Below, piece after piece: positions 23,285-34,194 of a DNA stretch of 64,000 bases. How positions within the stretch are numbered: position 1 is the stretch's first letter; every line of letters begins with the position of its first letter. The DNA comes from Microcebus murinus (lineage: Eukaryota > Chordata > Mammalia > Primates > Cheirogaleidae): contig NC_134113.1 of NCBI RefSeq assembly GCF_040939455.1, forward strand, positions 14,060,501-14,124,500, in the 5' to 3' direction. The notes under the pieces are model-generated. The model was given only the letters and a program-made list of their open reading frames with translations, searched no databases and was not told the DNA's origin. Made by a program: the position numbers and the translations under genes.

Positions 23285-23605
23285 GCTATACTGCCTCTCA
23301 CCTGCTTTAAGTGTTATGTGGTTTCACACTTCCATGTCTTTGCATATGATGTTTCCTCTGGCATTTTAAAGCTTAGATCAAGAGTCACCTCCATGGGGAT
23401 TGACCTGACCTCTCTAACCCTCTCTGCTTTGAGGCAGCCCTTTATTTTTCTGTGACTCTCTCCCTTTACTACAACAAACTGCACACTAAATCGTGAGTAC
23501 CTTAGGGGCAGAAACTACGTCTTATTAATCTTAGCATCCTTGGTGTCTTGCATAGTCCTTGGCACAAAATAAAGTCTAGCTCCGTGTTATTGAACTAATT
23601 TGTAA
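23285..23605 (+). mobile_element. L2 LINE 3' end
   Basis: 'gtctttgcatatgatgtttcctctggcattttaaagc', 'gagtcacctccatggggattgacctgacc', 'cgtgagtaccttaggggcagaaactacgtctt', 'tccttggcacaaaataaagtc' follow the L2 3' order. Confidence 0.85.
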
Positions 23606-23639
23606 GGATTCAAAAGACATGAGTACCTAGAAGGCAGAA

Positions 23640-23885
23640 GACAAATAGCATTGGCTCTGGAGTCAGACTGCTTGGCTTCAAATCCCAGCCAGAGATTTTC
23701 ATAAAAGGTACGACCATGGATATGTTAATTTATTTTTCTGTGCTTTGTTTTTTTTTTTTTTCACCTATATGATAAGGACAATCACAGCACATACTATAAT
23801 GGATTACTGCATGCATTAAATTAGACAGTGTAGCAAAGAATCTAGCCTGGTCCTGGCCAATAGCAAGTGCTCAATAAATGTTGAC
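23640..23885 (+). mobile_element. MIR SINE with internal T-tract
   Basis: 'attggctctggagtcagactgcttggcttcaaatcccagcc' then, after a T-tract, 'tggtcctggccaatagcaagtgctcaataaatgttgac'. Both halves of MIR are present in sense. Confidence 0.9.
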
Positions 23886-23889
23886 TCCT

Positions 23890-24895
23890 ACTACCTGAGC
23901 CTTGTGGTACATTTCTCACTAAAGATATATTATAGCTCTGCCCATCACTGACTAGTGAGGAAAGAGCCTCATATGAATATGGCTAAATGAAGACAACTTG
24001 GCAGAATGAGAGGTATAAACCAATTTATCTGTGAAGCTGCAGTACTCTAGATAATTTAGTTCATGCCCAACAGCCAGCAGCAAGTGCTTAGCATTTTTCC
24101 CATTCAGGGGGATGGAAGTAGAGCAGTCAAAACTGAAGGAAAAGAAATAACCCTGAGAAAACTGATTGCACCATTACCAGTTATTTTCTGGGACAATATT
24201 AATGTAGCTTTCACTATTTCTTTTTTATGCCAGGATTCTATTGCAAATTGCAAGTAGTATATGTAATTCAGATTTCTTTGAAAAGAAGCATAGTTTTGAA
24301 AAGAAATGGATACAAAATGATGGTAGGTAAACACATTCATCCTGGTTGGACATGAACTACAGATTATTATACTTGGTGCATAAATGGAATTTCAAGTGAA
24401 GAATGTCCATAGTATTCAAATTTAGACTATTGACCTAATGAACTTAAAATGCACTATTAAGATCATTTCAATAACCATATTAGAGGTGAAGACAGTAAAC
24501 TCAAAATCATAAAATGTTCTAGCCTCTGCATTAAGATTAATAGGTAAAATATGCATGGCATATATTTAGGATTCAAATGCTAATAGTACTAATTGAAAAA
24601 GGGATGAAAAATACTCCTTGCTCTACCCCCTCAAAGAAAAAATATTAAAATGTCAGAAATTTATCTTGTGTTATGTGAGGCTGTTATAGCTCAACATTGA
24701 AGGAAGATTTTTAACATGAAAATTCTCTTTGAGCCTGTACACTATTGAACTCTGAAACACTATTTTATCACCTATAGAAAATGCCCCTTCCCTATGCAGC
24801 CTGTTCCTTCATTATCAACATTGGAGAATACAAATATTGATAAGCAGCAAAGTGTTGTCTTATTTAGACTTATTAGTCTTATTTAGGCTTTATGA
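23890..24895. other. AT-rich unique stretch
   Basis: No gene or clear repeat seen. Short frames on both strands (64-78 residues) have no recognisable domains. Confidence 0.45.
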
Positions 24896-24899
24896 AATA

Positions 24900-25125
24900 T
24901 AAATAAAAGGCCAGATTTCTAGATAGCCTAGGTTTAAATCTGAATTCTAAAATTACTGTGTGACTTTGGAGAAGTTACTTATGCACTCAACCTAGGTGGT
25001 TCCTCATTTTATTATGGAATAAATGATAGTACCTAAATCATGTACTGTTGTTAGAAATTAGTAAATTAATATGTCTGGGACATGACAAGCACTCAATACA
25101 TTTTAATCATTATTATATAACTGTG
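24900..25125 (+). mobile_element. MIR SINE
   Basis: 'aggtttaaatctgaattctaaaattactgtgtgactttggagaagttacttatgcac...gggacatgacaagcactcaatac' is a sense MIR. Confidence 0.88.
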
Positions 25126-25164
25126 TTTATTATTCATAAATCTCCTTAACAACAGGAATTAAAA

Positions 25165-25365
25165 AGAGGAGTAATAATGATAATAATACGTAGCACTTAA
25201 AATGTTGCAGGTTCAATTTTGAGCATTTTTGGTGTATTAACTTTTTTGATCCTCCCAGTAACCCTTCGAGATAGTTCTTTTAGGTAGAACTGAAATGATT
25301 TGTCTGGGGTCACACAGTGAGCAAAACAACCAGGACAGGAACCCTGGCAGTCCAATTCCGGAAAC
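25165..25365 (-). mobile_element. MIR SINE
   Basis: 'tacgtagcacttaaaatgttgcagg...gatcctcccagtaacccttcgagatag...gtctggggtcacacagtgagcaaaac...ggaaccctggcagtcc' is a reversed MIR. It forms an inverted pair with the copy just upstream. Confidence 0.88.
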
Positions 25366-25424
25366 TTTACTCATGAACATTAAATATATATTCACTGCTT
25401 TGAGCACTGTATCTAAATTTATTC

Positions 25425-25530
25425 ACCCTTCACTCAAAAGAATATTGATTGAGAATATACTCTGGGCCAAGTAACAGTCTAGCTGTTGGGATATAAGGCT
25501 AAAGAAGACAGACAGTGTCTCTCCCTCACA
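25425..25530 (-). mobile_element. L2 3' end fragment
   Basis: 'attcacccttcactcaaaagaatattgattgagaatatactctgggccaagtaacag...ctccctcacaaaat' follows reversed L2 3' sequence. Confidence 0.55.
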
Positions 25531-25847
25531 AAATATATAATTTCTACAGGTATACTGTTTATTCTAATCTTGTCTGTGTTCATTTTGTTCACAGGCATAT
25601 GGATAAACACTATTTCCCAGGTCTGCAGGTCTTCATGAAGTCTAAATATTTGGTTTTCTTTCTTTTCCTTTCCTCCCTACCAGCTGGAGGTATCCACATT
25701 TGGAATTCTAAGGACTTGTACAATTCAGCACCATGGACAGCATACTAGGACACTAGGAATATATCTGAAGTTTTCCTTCTGGAATTCATGAAGTTTTGGG
25801 GCTTCGGAACAGACATACACATATACAGTTAGGTATTCAAAAATATC

Positions 25848-25899
25848 TTAGGAAGAATCCTAAGGAAGAATCCTAGAATCCTTAGGAAGAATCCTAGAA
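25848..25899 (+). repeat. Short tandem repeat, three copies of an aggaagaatcc(t) unit
   Basis: The unit 'taggaagaatccta' (with variants 'taaggaagaatcctagaatc') recurs three times in 52 bases. It lies in unique sequence and reads as a local minisatellite-like expansion. Confidence 0.85.
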
Positions 25900-26689
25900 A
25901 TTACTAAACCCAAGGCCCTGGAACGGAGAGGGAAAATTGCACACATACAAGGCCAGACAACTGAAGCCAAGAACTAAGTTCCTAGAACTAATCAGTTTGT
26001 AATAAATCCTATCACAAGAGTACTTTCATCATCAAGCAGAAGAATTGTGTGTGCTTTCAGTGACATGGTTGTAGCGCACTGTGGCCATTCCTCAAATAGG
26101 AATTAAGGTACTCTGATGTAAGCTCCGAATAAATCCCCTTTCCAGTCAGTTAGGAAGATTTATTTCCTATTTCCTAATATATTTGAAAGCATGGGTTAAA
26201 AATGAGTTTCAAGGTTAGTTAGAGGAGAAACAGATCCAAGTTACTACTGCCCCTGCCTTAGACACCAAATTTCTGTGACCTATTGAGTACATTAGAATTC
26301 TTTCCAGCCTATCAGTGTTTATTGGATTTGATACTGCCTAATTCTGACATCCCAAAGGAAGGTGACTCACTCACAGTAAACGTGTTATCAGTTTCTAAGG
26401 GTATGTCTAATCTGCATGACATCATCTTGTCTGGAAGATACATTTTAGGTGAACAGTGCCCAGAGCTTACGAAAGGAAAACTTTCCATTTTCTGTGCTTC
26501 TCTAACCCTATTCAATTAAAACAGCTATGAGAGCCATCTTTGAAGGTGAAAGAATGTGATACCGTGAAGAAAATAGAATTATAGATTTAATCACTCAAGA
26601 CCATATTTATTATTATAGTCAGTGCAAAGCTTTTCAAGGAAGTCTCTGTGGATGTAAATAAGGATCACCACAAGACTTTCTCCTCCAAG

Positions 26690-26845
26690 ATCCTTTCAGT
26701 AATTATTCAGGTTCCACCACCTACTACCTATGCAATTATAGAAAGTTGCTAACATCCTCTGAGCCTCAGCTTTCCAATCTATATAATGAGGACTGCTTTA
26801 CTTATGTTTCTCACTAGGGTCTTGTGAAGTAATGAGAATATTTGC
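26690..26845 (+). mobile_element. MIR SINE
   Basis: 'ggttccaccacctactacctatgcaattatagaaagttgctaacatcctctgagcctcagctttccaatct...gggtcttgtgaagtaatgag' matches sense MIR. Confidence 0.85.
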
Positions 26846-26849
26846 CAGC

Positions 26850-27214
26850 ACGTGGTACAGAGTAGCGGGAAGCAGAAGCAGAGGAAATGGGGCACAGTTG
26901 ACTGACTCACCTAAGGGAACTGAAATAAATGTTTCGATAAAAAGAATTCAGGAAATCCCCCTACAGATAGACATAGGCTTTTTCTTGTCACCACCAATGA
27001 AATTCTTCAACTATCCTAATGTTAGAAGACTATGGCATTTGGAGGAAGAAGATCTGGCTTCAATTCTATCTCTATCACATATTAGCTATCAAATCTCCCT
27101 CCCTACCAAGTCTTTACTTCTTCAGGCTGCAGAAATAGAGTATTTTCACCAGAATAACAGTTACTGCTCCCTCTTGGTAAAGAATCCAATTAAAAGACAG
27201 AGAAGCAGGTGTTG
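26850..27214. other. Unique non-coding stretch
   Basis: A 150-residue frame (26832-27284) spans this stretch but begins and ends within MIR elements and has no domain. I see no gene here. Confidence 0.5.
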
Positions 27215-27465
27215 CATGGTTGTCACTAGTGCAGGTTGTATCAGTGGTCTGGGTTTAAGTCTGGTTCTACCATTCATTAGCTGAGTGACTTTGGCTAAGT
27301 TACATAAACTCTCTGAGCTTGGAATTCCTCATCAGTAAAATGGGGATAATATGAATAACTATCTAATATATCATGAATATGTTATGATGATTAAAAATGT
27401 GAATAGGTAAGTATAAAGCACTTAAAACAGTGTCAGGAACATCATATGAACTCAATAAATGTCAA
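27215..27465 (+). mobile_element. MIR SINE, near full length
   Basis: 'ctgggtttaagtctggttctaccattcattagctgagtgactttggctaagttacataaactctctgagc...atcagtaaaatggggataatatg...cacttaaaacagtgtcagg...actcaataaatgtc' covers almost the whole MIR. Confidence 0.95.
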
Positions 27466-27479
27466 ATATATACAGAATG

Positions 27480-29179
27480 TGGTGGACTACAGTAATCCAG
27501 GCCCATGGGGTGAGGACCCCCATAACTTACTTCCCAGATGTAAGACTAAAGAGAAAGGATCCTCTCTCCTCTGTAAATCTACTTATTATGGAACCACAAC
27601 TTTTATTTCTTTCTTTCCTTCAGGCCATTCCTTGCTTGGATGATGATTCATGCCATGGTCATGATTATGGGAGAAAAATTATATCAAAGATATTTTACTC
27701 TAAGTTACAACAAAGTATGAATGAGTGGGATTCTATGGAGGAGAAAGGGAGATGGAAAGGGGTCCCAGTGAAGGAGAGGAGATCTTGTCTATAAAGAAGA
27801 AGAGTGAGGAAGGAGACATGAAACCAAACTATGTGCTTTCCTCTCGACATTTATAATACAAATGCTGAGCTGGGACTCCACTGACTCAGCCAGTCACACT
27901 GCTTTCCTGTTGACATCATTCCAGAACATAGAAACACAGTATGAATCACCAGAATGAGCAGATAATGGGGCTGGAAGAGCTTAGGAGGAGAAGGGGAGAG
28001 GGAGCCAAGGAGGAAGCTTCTGGTTAGGAGAGGCAGGAGGTCTGGGTGCTCTCATGCTGCCTTGGGAAGGTTAGGAATACTGTTACAGGCACTGTCTACA
28101 GGGCTGTGATCTGGAGTACAGAGGATAACCCCAAACACACACGTGAAGGAGACAAGATTTACTAGCATGTGTGTGTTCCCAAACTCCATTTCCTCTACCC
28201 CATCCCCATTAAAACATTTTTTTACTTGTTTAGCAGTTAGAGGAGTTTTGGCTTGCTATTCTAGTGCTCCGGGTTTTATGACACAAATTCAAAAGAATAT
28301 GAAGAACATGAGTGGGAGACCAGGCCTGGGTATGCAAAAAGAAGTTTAATAGGAAATAAAAACAAAAGTTGCAAGGGTTGGGTGTTAGTTACAGTGGGGG
28401 GGGGGGTTTCATGAAGGGTGGGCTCTAAATTATCCATGAGGTCAGAGAGAAAGATTAAGGGGGATTTGGGGCACTCATTCTACATTATAAAATGAACCTC
28501 TTTTATTCGTCTTCAAGAGAATCAGGCATAGTTTAAAATTCCTTTTGATTGCTAGATTGATTGCCAGCCAAGTTTATTTAAACTTTGGGGATGAAATTTA
28601 AAGGGAATAAAAAAAACCACTCAGTCTTTTCTTGAACAGATATATGAGACATTTTACCACTACCCCTATCTGCTATGGGGAAAAAAGTCAGTTAACAGAT
28701 GACCTATTTAAATCGGTTGAGAGTTGACAATTATGTTCCCATCATCAGGAAACTTATGAACCGTGATGATGGGAAACGTATATCCCTTGAGACAGCTGCA
28801 GGAAAGATTGGTTTTCTTCCTTTCCCAGAAATGTCTGTACCGAGCATTATTCACAGGGGTGCAGCTGGAAGGGAAGCCAGCCCTGGAGTGTCACAGACCA
28901 GTGTTTGACAGCCAGGCCTGTGAACGGCCTTCAGTGCATAAGCTGAGCTGGAGAAGGGATGAGAGAGGGTCCCAGGACTATGACCTGTGGTGGCCTGGGA
29001 CAGGTGTCACCAAGTTTGGATTTGGAGTTGGGAGACAGAGTTGGAGCTGGCTTAAAGAGAGAATGAGACTTTGCCAAGCCGAGAAACGGTCCATCACCCA
29101 CCCACATTAGCCCAGCACCCACCGATCCAGACTATACATTGGGACCTACAGGGGATAATTTTAGAAATGCTCATTCCTT
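27480..29179. other. Unique non-coding stretch
   Basis: No gene recognised. A pure G11 run sits at 28396-28406. The flanking part 28300-28560 ('agaagtttaataggaaataaaaac...') may be an old reversed LTR, but I cannot assign it. Confidence 0.45.
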
Positions 29180-29305
29180 TACCTTAGCTTTAGAGATCCT
29201 GCTTCAAAAGATCACAGGCGAGGCCTGGGCATGACTTTTTCATAAGCTCCTCAGATGATTCCGGCAAAGTTTATCCACCAGCCAGAATCTGAGAACCACC
29301 AGGTA
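29180..29305 (+). mobile_element. MER5A-like hAT fragment
   Basis: 'cctgggcatgactttttcataagctcctcagatgattccggcaaagtttatccaccagcc' and 'gaatctgagaaccacc' match the MER5-type 3' half. Confidence 0.65.
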
Positions 29306-29600
29306 AATATCACAACCATCTGTTGTCTCCCTGACCAGCCAACTAGCACAATCATTTCACTTGCCACGGGCCAGTCAATCAGGGCCCTTAAAACAAAATT
29401 TCCACAGAAAATTCTGTCCAGGACAGAAAGAAGAAAACTCTCCCAGTCTCTGTTAAAATACCATGCAATCTTCCTCCCACCCTCCTCCTCCTCCTCTTCT
29501 TCTTCATTTTAATTTGCACATCAAAAACAAAACAGAGCTTTACTGTGTGTGCAGCCTGCATTAAAACAGAAATGTGTTTTGTCTCATAGGTGTCCTCGAG
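29306..29600. other. Unique repeat-free block, possible conserved element
   Basis: No repeat or gene apart from a (CTC/CTT) stretch at 29478-29508. The surrounding sequence ('cacgggccagtcaatcagggccc', 'attttaatttgcac') is not visibly decayed. Regulatory function is speculative. Confidence 0.3.
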
Positions 29601-29944
29601 CAGGTCTGAGAGCCACTCCTGTGCTCCCAGGAACGTGGTGTTACGAGGGGTGGAAATGCTGCGTGGGGGGTGCAGGGGGGCAGAACCCGGAAGCAAGCCT
29701 CCCACGCAGCCTCAAGTGAAGAGAGGGCTCCCAACAGAGTCTGGGCTATAAAGGACCCGTGGTGCTCTAAGCTCCGTTTAGAGGATCAAAGCGAGATCAG
29801 AAAAGGCAGGTGGCAGCTCCAAAACAGTGAATCCAGAGGCTCGAAGGCCCTGAGTAGTAGCAAGAGTCAGGAGCAGCCAGTATAACAAGGTGGGGGCCTT
29901 GATCTTGACTGGCCAATTAAAGAAATGTCATCTGTGATTGACAG

Positions 29945-30030
29945 TACAGAGGTTTCCAAATATAGGCCTGTGGGTATCAGAAGTAACCAAGGAACTAGCT
30001 TAAAATACAGAGTCATAGGCCCTGTCCCAT
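29945..30030 (-). mobile_element. MER5A-like hAT fragment
   Basis: 'aggtttccaaatataggcctgtgggtatcagaag..aaggaactagcttaaaatacagagtcataggccctgtccc' resembles the MER5 'agcttgttaaaaatgcagattcccgggcccc' part. Confidence 0.55.
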
Positions 30031-30239
30031 TTCTGATCCTTGCCACCTTCGTCTTATCTATGCTAGTCATTCAGCCAGTCCATAAATGTGTATAATAAAG
30101 TGCCTACTACATGTTTGCTAGCCCATTATCTGTGTGAGGACAGACTGCATCTGTCTTGTTCAGCCTCAGTGTCTAGTATATCTGAAAACAATATCCATTC
30201 ATTCATTCAAAAAAAAACAAAAAACAAAAACCCAAAATG

Positions 30240-30400
30240 TAATGAGTGCCTATTATCTGCCAAGCCAAGCTAGGCACCGAGAGACAGTGATTAATAAATA
30301 TGCTCCTTACAACAAAGAGTTCAGGGTCTAGTGGGGGAGACAGCCAAAGAATCAATAAATCACAGCAACGTGACAAGGGCTTTAACAGCACAGATAAACA
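30240..30400 (-). mobile_element. L2 LINE 3' end
   Basis: 'atgagtgcctattatctgccaagccaagctaggcaccg...aaagagttcagggtctagtgggggagacagcc...aacgtgacaagggctttaac' is the reversed L2 3' end. Confidence 0.85.
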
Positions 30401-30839
30401 TTTCCTGCCCACTGAATCCACCTGCACACAGGAGCCAGAGAGATTGTTGTAAAACACAAATCTAGCCACTGCGTTTCTTAGAGACAGTCAATAACTAGTT
30501 CTCCACAGTCTATGGCTCTTCCCAGAGTGGGATCAGAGAATCCATGGGGATAGATGTCTGGGAAAGAAGTTTTCATGGTCAAATAACTTTGGAAGACTCT
30601 GGGATAGATTGTCAATAAATGAAATAAATCAAGTTTCTTTAATGCAGGGTTTGCCAGAGACTGTATGATACCACGTGCCCTGCAGCTCTCCAGAAGGGGA
30701 GAGGGTGGTGTTCAGCACGTTCTCATTCATTTTTGAGTGTGGACGTTTTTTTTGAGGTGGGGGGTCACATCTTAAAGTAACAGTGTTTAGAAAAGAGACT
30801 TTGGGAAATCCTGGCTGACCACATCACGCCCACGCTCCC

Positions 30840-31110
30840 ATTACGCCCTCCACAGCCCCTGCGATCAACTGCCCAAGCCTCTGCTCCCCCTTCTCATTCT
30901 GTTCTTGCACTTTAGCAAAACCAAACCACGTCTTACTTCCAAGCTATTGCTCATGCTGTTCCCTCCCTTCGCATTCCCCCGAGCCCTGCAACTGCTCCCA
31001 GCACACACAGAATGTCTCTGCAATACTCACACGTGTCCTCGAAGATGCAGCTCAGACATCACCCCTGCCAGAAGCCTCAGCTGTTCAGGTGTCTCATGAC
31101 AGGGCTTTGT
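30840..31110 (+). mobile_element. L2 LINE fragment
   Basis: 'attgctcatgctgttccctcccttcgcattccc...tgcagctcagacatcacccctgccagaagcc' is the L2 sense region just upstream of its 3' end. Confidence 0.75.
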
Positions 31111-31130
31111 TTGCCTCTGATCTCCTATTC

Positions 31131-31362
31131 CAGGGCGTCTCAACTAGACGCTATTGGAATTAGGGCTGGATAATTCTCTGTTATGGGGCTGCCCTGTGTA
31201 CTGTAGGATTTCAGCACCATCCCTTGACTCTACCCCCTAGATGCCAGTGGCACCATCACCTTCTCTCCCCAATCCCCCGAGCTATGAGAACCAAAGATGC
31301 TCTAGACACTGCCTGATGTCCCCAGGGAGAATAAAATCATTTCTGGTTGAAAACCATTGTCC
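31131..31362 (-). mobile_element. MER20 hAT-Charlie element
   Basis: It begins 'cgtctcaactagacgctattggaattagggctggataattctctgttatggggctgccctgtg' and ends 'ccccagggagaataaaatcatttctggttgaaaaccattg'. This is the complete MER20 layout ('tctggttgagaaccactg' end). MER20 copies can act as enhancers in some mammals; nothing here shows that for this copy. Confidence 0.9.
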
Positions 31363-31374
31363 TATTCGTAGTGC

Positions 31375-31540
31375 AGTGCCTGGCATTCATTAAACAAATA
31401 TTTACTGAACACACATATTATTCGTCCAGCCCAGTGCCAGGCACCGGAAATACAAATGCGAGCAAAACACCTACCCTGCCTTAAGGTGATATTAATCTAC
31501 TTGCAGGAATTGAGAAATGAACAGACATTATTAAGAATGT
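31375..31540 (-). mobile_element. L2 LINE 3' end
   Basis: 'attcattaaacaaatatttactgaacacacatattattcgtccagcccagtgccaggcaccgg' is the reversed L2 3' end. Confidence 0.85.
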
Positions 31541-31574
31541 AATAACAGGCATAGTTTTGGGAAGCCAGAGAGAG

Positions 31575-31668
31575 AGACTTGCCTATTTTATTCATTTTTA
31601 TATCCTGAGCTCCTAGGACAGTGCCTGGTACATACAAAGTACTCAATAAATATTTGTTGATGAATCAT
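31575..31668 (+). mobile_element. L2 LINE 3' end
   Basis: 'ttatatcctgagctcctaggacagtgcctggtacatacaaagtactcaataaatatttgttgatgaat' is an L2 3' terminus in sense. Confidence 0.88.
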
Positions 31669-31671
31669 ATT

Positions 31672-31925
31672 AGCTAAAATTTATAGAGCACTTACTATGT
31701 GCCAGAAACTGTTGTAAGTAGTTTGTGCATATCAAATTACTTTAGCTCCATGATGAACTTATTTTTGAACCATAATGAACCTAGTGCTATAATTATAGTC
31801 ATTTTCCAGACTACGCATGTACATAGTAAATGATTTGACAATGATCATGTGGTGGGTATGAGGCAGAGCTGGGACTTGGACCAAGCCAGTCTGGTTCCAG
31901 AGTCCAAGTTCAAGAGGCTCAAGTA
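31672..31925 (-). mobile_element. MIR SINE
   Basis: 'ttatagagcacttactatgtgccagaaactgttg...gaggcagagctgggacttggaccaagccagtctggttccagagtcc' is a reversed near full-length MIR. Confidence 0.92.
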
Positions 31926-31934
31926 CTATTACTG

Positions 31935-32135
31935 AGGATGGCCAACATCCATCGAGCCTTCCTTTGTACGAGGACTAACAACCCTGTAAGCTGTTTCTTT
32001 TATTCTTATCCTTAACATAATTTTATTTGAGAAAACATGCAGCTCTGAAAGGTTAAAGTAATCAGCATTCTCCCACAAGTAGCAACTAGCTGAGCTGAAA
32101 TCTGTGTACCGTCTGACTGCGAGGGCCTGCGCCTT
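31935..32135 (-). mobile_element. MIR SINE
   Basis: A second, more diverged reversed MIR in tandem with the previous one: 'ttcttttattcttatccttaacataattttatttgagaaaacatgcagctctgaaaggttaaag...ctgagctgaaatctgtgtaccgtctgac'. Confidence 0.75.
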
Positions 32136-32309
32136 ACCCAGTCTGTGTTACACGGCCTCTATTATGCAAGTGGAATAAAGAATTGCCAGATGATTGAACG
32201 AGGAATGATTTCCAAATGCTTCCTGCATCCTCCACACCACCAGGCAGAGAGACTGATACATAGATAATGGCACACAAATGACTTGACATGATGGCTTCAA
32301 GGTATAAGG

Positions 32310-32470
32310 GATGCAACCACTAGGCTGGGATCAATAGGGTCAAATTGTCCTCCTGGCTCTGCCACAGAGTTGCTTCGTGACTTTGAAGACTTCACACTCA
32401 TCCAACGGGGCCTCCACTTAACCATCCAAAGTGAGAGGTTTCCAGTTTCCTGGGTTCCCTCCAGCTCTGA
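32310..32470 (+). mobile_element. MIR SINE fragment
   Basis: 'gggatcaatagggtcaaattgtcctcctggctctgccacagagttgcttcgtgactttg' matches the 5' part of a sense MIR. Confidence 0.6.
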
Positions 32471-32605
32471 TGCTGACTCCAGCAGCCACAGTCCTGAGTT
32501 GGCCCAGAGAGCCCACTTCCATCTTGGAGGCCAAGCAGGTGAGTGAAGCTTCTTCTCCAAGTATCTTTATTCGTTTGTTCACCTCCTGATGCAGGTGCTG
32601 TTTTG

Positions 32606-32618
32606 GTTGCCTAGCAAC
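32606..32618. promoter_or_regulatory. Perfect X-box (RFX site) GTTGCCTAGCAAC
   Basis: Two perfect RFX half sites, GTTGCC and AGCAAC (matching GTNRCC and RGYAAC), separated by one T. RFX factors bind such sites at ciliary and immune genes. No promoter features flank it, so a distal enhancer is the likeliest role if it is functional. The surrounding 32500-33100 is largely repeat-free. Confidence 0.45.
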
Positions 32619-33114
32619 ACAGTGATGGAGACTGCCAATCCCCAGAGGAGCCATGAATGAATGAACAGACATAGTTGTGCTGGGGGCAGGCAGTGGCCAC
32701 AGCTGGAGCAGAGCACTGTGGAATTCCTAACTCCACCTGTCCTGAATGGGCTTTTCCCATCCTGCTGACAGAGTAGCCTAATGGGGCTATATGGGGGAAA
32801 GAAGAAGGATTTCCAATCTGAAGGTAGCAAAAATTCTTATGCACAATCCCACCTGCCCATAATGAGGTGATCCAATCACAAAAATCACAAGAAGCACAGG
32901 TGTGTTGTATTAATAGTACCAATAATGAAAACTCTCCCTTCATGTAAAAAGCCTCGGATTCCTCTGTTCCACCTGCCTTCAGTCAAACATCCCATGTTCT
33001 GGATTGCAAAACAGGTCATAAAAATTGGCCCAATTGATCCCCATGGTCACCCTGCAACAGGCAGAATTGAAGTTCAGCAGAAAGGGAACCCTTTAGAATT
33101 AAGAGCAGTGCTTT

Positions 33115-33299
33115 TGAAATAATGTGGATCTGGGTTCAATTCCTGGCTCTGCAACTTATAAAGTGTATTCTATTATAAGGTGTGTGACTTTGTGTGAGTT
33201 TCTTAGCTTCTCTGAGCCTCAGTGTCTCCATCTTTAAAATGGGAATAGTGATACCTATCTCAAAGTGTCATTGAAAGAATTAAATAAGATAATGGAGGT
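33115..33299 (+). mobile_element. MIR SINE, left part
   Basis: 'atgtggatctgggttcaattcctggctctgcaacttataaag...tgtgactttgtgtgagtttcttagcttctctgagcctcagtgtctccatctttaaaatggg' is a sense MIR. It breaks at 33300 and resumes at 34049. Confidence 0.93.
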
Positions 33300-34048
33300 T
33301 GTTAACAGAAAAAACAAAACTCTGTAAAATATTTTAAAGAAGTTTATTCTGAGCCAATATGAGTGACTGTGGCCTAGGGAAACAGAAACCCAGGAAGCCT
33401 TGAGTAAGTGGTCCCAAGGCAGTTAGAATGTAACTTTGTTTTATACATTTCAGGGAAGCAGAAGCTATAGGCAAAGTCGTAAATCAATACACGGAGGTTA
33501 TACATTGTTTTGGCCCCCAAAGTGGTATATCTTGAAGTAGGGGCTTATTGGTCCTAAGTGAGTTCAGAGAATCTTTGATTTGCAATTGCTTAAGGGAACA
33601 AAGCTTTGTCTAAAACCTTGGAATTAGCAGAAAGGAATGTTTAAGTTAAGATAAGGAAGTTTGCTAATCATCATGGGATGCTATATCAGAGTCAGGTCAT
33701 GAGAACAAGCCACAATACACTGTGTCAAAGTGGCCTGTTAAGCAAAATTGATGGTGTTCAGATGTGACTTAACCCTTGCCTGGCATGGCCTTAGGCCTTG
33801 TTTATAATCTGGTATCTTATTTCCATAAAGAGTCTGTTCTGTCAGTTTTATGATCTCTATTTTAACATTAATGCTGGTCGGTTTTTGTGCCTAAATTCCA
33901 AAAAGGAGGGGGTATAATGAGGTGTGTCTGACTTCCCATCCTATCATGGCTGGGAACTTAGTTTTTAAGATTTCTCTAAGGTCCCCTTGACCAAGAAGGG
34001 GTTCATTCAGTCTGTTGGGGAGGCTTTGGATTTTATTTTTAGTTTGCA
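33300..34048 (-). mobile_element. Solo LTR of a class I endogenous retrovirus, inserted in MIR
   Basis: This 749-base block begins TG (TGTTAACAG) and ends CA (GTTTGCA). It has a 4-bp target duplication AGGT at 33296-33299 and 34049-34052, typical of gamma-like (ERV1) insertions. Motifs such as 'gagccaatatgagtgactgtggcc' and 'cctaaattccaaaaaggaggggg' are known from reversed ERV1 LTRs. Strand is assigned from these motifs. No internal viral genes remain, so it is a recombination product. Confidence 0.82.
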
Positions 34049-34105
34049 AGGTTAAACACTTAGCACAGAGGCTAGTGCATAAGCGCATTGTGATTATTGT
34101 TGCTT
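34049..34105 (+). mobile_element. MIR SINE, right part
   Basis: 'aggttaaacacttagcacagaggctagtgcataagcgcattgtgattattgttgc' is the MIR 3' end, collinear with the part ending at 33299. Confidence 0.75.
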
Positions 34106-34114
34106 AGAGTTGCA

Positions 34115-34190
34115 CAAATCACTTACGTAGTAAGGCTGGGATTTGAATCCAGGTCTCTGGCAATGCCGAAGCAAACTTTTGCTATTACTT
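34115..34190 (-). mobile_element. MIR SINE fragment
   Basis: 'caaatcacttacgtagtaaggctgggatttgaatccaggtctctgg' is a reversed MIR core fragment. Confidence 0.7.
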
Positions 34191-34194
34191 TATT

